A stretch of 64,000 nt of DNA from Alteromonas salexigens (GTDB taxonomy: Bacteria; Pseudomonadota; Gammaproteobacteria; Enterobacterales; Alteromonadaceae). Below are positions 60,786 through 64,000 of the stretch, piece by piece. The stretch's first letter is position 1, and each line of letters opens with the position of its first letter. Under the pieces are notes generated by a model that worked only from the letters and a program-made list of their open reading frames with translations, did no database searches and was not told where the DNA came from. A program made the position numbers and the translations under genes. The DNA lies in assembly GCF_025628895.1 (NCBI RefSeq), contig NZ_JAOTJC010000006.1, forward strand, positions 359,960 to 423,959. The letters are read 5' to 3'.

Positions 60786-62237
60786 TCAGACCTCCGAGTC
60801 CACAATCCAGGTGTCTTTACTCCCACCACCTTGCGAAGAATTTACCACCGTCGAGCCTTTGCGCATTGCCACCCGTGTCAAACCACCGGTGGTGACAGTG
60901 ATTTTACTGCCAGACAAAATAAACGGCCGCAAATCGAGATGTCGTGCTTCAGCTTTGGTATCGATAAGCGTGGGCGCCGTCGATAAAAGAAGCATGGGTT
61001 GCGCTACATAATTACGGGGATCTCTGCGGATCAGCCGAACAAATTTGTCTCGTTCAGCTTTGGTGGCATGCGGGCCAATTAGCATGCCGTAGCCTCCCGA
61101 CTCGTTGGCGGGCTTCACCACCATGTCGGCGATATTGTCGATTACATAGTCCCGCTCTTCTTTATTAATACACTTATAGGTGGGTACATTAGGCAGCAGT
61201 GGCTCTTCATTCAGGTAATAACGAATAATATCAGGTACAAAGGCGTACACGACTTTGTCGTCTGCCACCCCTGCCCCGGGCGCATTTGCCAGCGCGACAT
61301 TACCCGCTTTCCAGGCCCGTAATAATCCGGGTACGCCCAGCATGGAGTCTTCCCGAAAGGCTTCCGGGTCGATAAACGCGTCGTCTATGCGCCGGTAAAT
61401 CACATCTACCTGTGCCAGGCCCGCTACGGTACGCATAAATACTTTATCGTTTTCGTCGACCACTAAATCAGTACCCACGACCAGCTCCGCGCCCATTTGC
61501 TGAGCAAGGTATGCGTGTTCAAAGTAGGCGGAATTATAAATACCTGGTGTCAGTACCACTATCTCAGGTTGCTCAATCTGGCGGGGGGAAAGCTCACATA
61601 ACATGTTGTAAAGATCAGAGGGATAATCATCCACGGGCAGGATGTTGTATTTGCCGAACAGCTCAGGGAAAACGCGTTTCATGACGTGACGGTTCTCAAG
61701 CATATACGACACACCAGAGGGTACCCGCAGATTGTCTTCTAGCACATATACCGTACCGTGATGGTCGCGAACTAAATCTGAGCCACAAATGTGCGCCCAT
61801 ACCCCATGCGGAGGCTGTATGCCCCGGCACTCTGGCAGATAATTTTTAGACTGGGTGAGTATAGACTCAGGGATGATATTGTCTTTAATAACGTGCTGCT
61901 CATTGTACAGGTCGTTTATGAACATATTGAGTGCTTTGACCCGTTGCTTCAGACCTTTTTCAATTTCTGTCCACTCTTGTTTATGAATAATGCGGGGAAT
62001 AATGTCGAACGGCCAGGCCCGATCGATAGAGCCTTCTTCTTCACTGTAAACCGTAAAGGTGATCCCCATAACCTGAATGGCAGTGGTTGCCGCCAGTTTG
62101 TAATCGAGCAGCTCTCCGTCGCTCAGTGAACGCAGATATTGGCATAGTGCGTCCGCAGCCGGTCTGGCCTTATTTCTGCCGGCTATCAACTCATCATAAA
62201 ATGGCCCCGTTTTATAACTCCCCCATCGTATCGCCAT
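60786..62237 (-). CDS. Circularly permuted ATP-grasp protein
   Basis: A 483-residue member of the circularly permuted ATP-grasp type 2 family. Typical parts are YDELI near the start, HGTVYVLEDNLRVPSGVSYMLENR (metal- and nucleotide-binding), VVLTPGIYNSAYFEH, IYRRIDDAFIDP, and VVKPANESGGYGM. Family members are predicted peptide ligases of the Anbu-associated group. The open frame starts at 62321, but ATG 62237 has GGAAGG eight bases before it and gives the family's MAIRW-type start. It is divergent from the Anbu gene and coupled to alpha-E. Confidence 0.92.
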   Translation of the reverse strand: MAIRWGSYKTGPFYDELIAGRNKARPAADALCQYLRSLSDGELLDYKLAATTAIQVMGITFTVYSEEEGSIDRAWPFDIIPRIIHKQEWTEIEKGLKQRVKALNMFINDLYNEQHVIKDNIIPESILTQSKNYLPECRGIQPPHGVWAHICGSDLVRDHHGTVYVLEDNLRVPSGVSYMLENRHVMKRVFPELFGKYNILPVDDYPSDLYNMLCELSPRQIEQPEIVVLTPGIYNSAYFEHAYLAQQMGAELVVGTDLVVDENDKVFMRTVAGLAQVDVIYRRIDDAFIDPEAFREDSMLGVPGLLRAWKAGNVALANAPGAGVADDKVVYAFVPDIIRYYLNEEPLLPNVPTYKCINKEERDYVIDNIADMVVKPANESGGYGMLIGPHATKAERDKFVRLIRRDPRNYVAQPMLLLSTAPTLIDTKAEARHLDLRPFILSGSKITVTTGGLTRVAMRKGSTVVNSSQGGGSKDTWIVDSEV

Positions 62238-62400
62238 TACCATGCCCTTCCGTTGCTGACCATTTCTTATACATCTATACGCGGATAATGGGTAAAAAGC
62301 AATCAAGGAAATTAGCAACAATCTGCTAAAATTGCGTTGCGCATCAACGTCACAGCCGCCATGCTATATCAGAAGCTGTATTTCACAGGAAAGGCTGATA

Positions 62401-63138
62401 GTGACGTATTGTTTGGCAATAAAAGTAAATAAAGGCGTGGTTTTCGCCTCTGACTCGCGCACTAACGCGGGCGTGGACTACATTGCGACGTACAGCAAAA
62501 TGACGCGCTTTGTTTGGCCTGGAGAGCGGGTAATTGTATTACTTACATCCGGTAGCCTGGCAACATCGCAGGCGGTGGTTAATGCGATCAACCGAGATCT
62601 GGAAAATACTGACAGCGAATTCACCTTGCGTAGTGGCAAACATTTGCATCAGGTTGCTGAATATGTCGGAAAGCTCAGTCAGCAAGAGCAACAGCGCCAT
62701 GAAAAAGCCATGGAAAAAAGCGGTCACAGCGCTGAATCCAGCTTTATCCTGGGCGGACAAATTGCCGGACGGCCGCCGGAAATTTTCATGATCTATCCGC
62801 AGGGCAATTTTGTTTCTACGTCAAATGAAACCCCCTACCTGCAAATAGGCGAAAACAAATATGGCAAGCCGATCTTGGACCGAATTATATCGCCCGCCAC
62901 CTCGCTGGAAGACGCTGCGCGCTGTGCTATTGTCTCGCTGGACTCTACTATTCGCAGTAATATTTCAGTGGGTCCGCCTATTGAGCTTGCCATGATCAAT
63001 ACCAATGCGCTGGAAGCGCCGTTTCATATGACCCTGACCATGAACAGCCCTATGTACAAGTCATTGCAAAAACAATGGACACAAGGACTAAAACGCACAT
63101 TTAACCGGCTTCCCCGGTTTGAATGGGAGAAATCTTAG
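62401..63138 (+). CDS. Anbu proteasome-like peptidase
   Basis: A 245-residue Ntn-hydrolase of the Anbu type. GTG 62401 gives MTYCLAIKVNKGVVFASDSRTN, placing the candidate catalytic Thr at position 2 and a Lys and Asp in the expected places for an Ntn site; AAAGG precedes the start. The frame extends upstream to 62332, but that would bury the Thr. Anbu forms a helical or ring assembly related to the proteasome beta subunit, and its substrate is unknown. It is divergent from the ATP-grasp/alpha-E pair. Confidence 0.92.
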   Translation: MTYCLAIKVNKGVVFASDSRTNAGVDYIATYSKMTRFVWPGERVIVLLTSGSLATSQAVVNAINRDLENTDSEFTLRSGKHLHQVAEYVGKLSQQEQQRHEKAMEKSGHSAESSFILGGQIAGRPPEIFMIYPQGNFVSTSNETPYLQIGENKYGKPILDRIISPATSLEDAARCAIVSLDSTIRSNISVGPPIELAMINTNALEAPFHMTLTMNSPMYKSLQKQWTQGLKRTFNRLPRFEWEKS

Positions 63139-64000
63139 CGGTGCTGTTCAATGAGGTTGTGAATAAAGCGTAGTTTTCCAAGGGCATCGGGTGGAATGGT
63201 AAAAGGATAGGCATCATCTAAGCCCATGCTTCTGTTTAATGCATTTAGCACGGTAGTTAGCCGACACCAGTCAGCGTAAAGTCGGTCGAAATCAATACCA
63301 CGGGTTTTATCAACCGGATCCACAACTTCATTGGTTTCAAGGCTCACGCCATATTGTGCAGCGGTGTCCAGGGTGTCGATGATGTGCAGATAATGGGCCC
63401 AGGATTCAGCCCAGTCTTCCCATGAATGGGCGCTGGCATAGGCGCTGATAAACTGCGACTCCCAGTCCATAGGTGGACCGCTCTCATAGTATCGTTGCAG
63501 CGAGGCCGTGTAATCTTCTCGTTCGTCACCAAACAGCTCGCGATACGTATTCAGATAAACGCTGCCTCTGATAAGCCACTCCCAGTAAAAATGGCCGGAC
63601 TCATGTCTGAAATGCCCGATTAACGTGCGGTAGCGTTCATTCATTTGCTCGCGCATCATGACGCGGGAACTGTCTTCCGCTTCCTTGAGGTTCAGTGTGA
63701 TCATACCGTTACTGTGACCGGTAACAACGGTCGATTTTACTGTGAGTTCCTGGCCATACTCGTCTTCCTCAACGTCCTCCAGAAACTCAAACCGCAGGTT
63801 AGGTTTATTACTACGCTGTTCCCATATTGGTAAGCCCAGAGACATAAGCGTAAACAACAGCCGTCGCTTGGCCTGTTCCATTCGAAACCATAGCTGCATA
63901 TTGTGCGGCCGGGACAAATCGGGGATGGTTTTAGTCAGGGAGCAGGAGTGGCATAGCGACTGTTGGCTACCCTCCTCCACTACCCAGTTGCAGATGTGGT
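63135..64000 (-). CDS. Putative zinc metallopeptidase of the Anbu neighbourhood, N-terminus cut by window
   Basis: A partial gene; the frame is open to the window edge, and codons before 63980 continue a zinc-ribbon-like start (cysteines in HICNW and LCHSC). The body has HESGH (HExxH form, about 135 residues in from the visible end of the ribbon) in the stretch GHFRHESGHFYW, and the SWEDWAESWAHYLH helix typical of this peptidase group. It is the putative zinc-binding metallopeptidase family found beside alpha-E and ATP-grasp genes. It is convergent with Anbu, overlapping by four bases. Confidence 0.88.
   Translation of the reverse strand, partial: HICNWVVEEGSQQSLCHSCSLTKTIPDLSRPHNMQLWFRMEQAKRRLLFTLMSLGLPIWEQRSNKPNLRFEFLEDVEEDEYGQELTVKSTVVTGHSNGMITLNLKEAEDSSRVMMREQMNERYRTLIGHFRHESGHFYWEWLIRGSVYLNTYRELFGDEREDYTASLQRYYESGPPMDWESQFISAYASAHSWEDWAESWAHYLHIIDTLDTAAQYGVSLETNEVVDPVDKTRGIDFDRLYADWCRLTTVLNALNRSMGLDDAYPFTIPPDALGKLRFIHNLIEQHR

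Overview
This window looks like a chromosome segment of a marine gammaproteobacterium of the Alteromonadales, probably Alteromonadaceae (Alteromonas or Salinimonas-like). That is inferred from gene order and protein similarity, not from a search. Three conserved blocks support it: uvrY-uvrC-pgsA followed by the tRNA trio Gly(GCC)-Cys(GCA)-Leu(TAA); a complete cbb3 oxidase cluster with uspE and ttcA; and a LysR/DoxX divergent pair. Base composition looks even across most of the window. The least ordinary stretch is about 51.4-56 kb.

Layout. 0-4 kb: a DUF3360 permease, a LysR regulator divergent from a DoxX protein, and a tRNA-Ser(TGA) whose 3' end is copied twice more downstream in 179-bp tandem repeats; another copy of the repeat opens the window. 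4.3-8.6 kb: ovoA-ovoB (ovothiol A synthesis), a pirin and ChaB. 8.8-12.5 kb: uvrY, uvrC, pgsA and the three tRNAs. 12.7-22.5 kb: a DUF885 lipoprotein, an SDR-SPW-VKOR fusion, MarC, a sulfurtransferase-sirtuin-LysE run, and a membrane protein/Bax-like/DUF2987 run. 22.7-33 kb: rssA-like patatin, ttcA, uspE, then ccoNOQP, ccoH, ccoI, ccoS and a TauE/SafE-like protein, all on the minus strand. Neither fnr nor ccoG is present in the cluster.

33-50.5 kb: two complementary bacterioferritin subunits, a KefB-type antiporter, an FMN-binding glutamate-synthase-like protein, a lipoprotein cytochrome c, and UspA. These are followed by the cluster I rate most likely to be an undescribed pathway: an M20 carbamoylase divergent from an operon of a small membrane protein, a sodium/solute symporter, a 40-residue membrane peptide, a carbamoyltransferase lacking the aspartate-binding motif, and an asparagine-synthetase-like enzyme. 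Then come a persulfide-dioxygenase/rhodanese fusion, dgkA, and a PAS hybrid histidine kinase paired with an RsbQ-type hydrolase.

51.4-64 kb: an Xre-RES toxin-antitoxin pair, an Lgt-like/TlpA fusion, a tyrosine recombinase with a 34-bp inverted repeat before it, and 1.2 kb without a convincing gene but with several hairpin-forming stretches. Then a lipoprotein, an AI-2E-transporter/B12-like/GAF fusion, and an Anbu proteasome-like cluster (circularly permuted ATP-grasp, alpha-E protein, Anbu peptidase, zinc metallopeptidase) running off the window end.

Start codons were moved from the longest frame where a ribosome binding site or family knowledge supports it; each entry says so. All functions are read from motifs by eye, with no database search.
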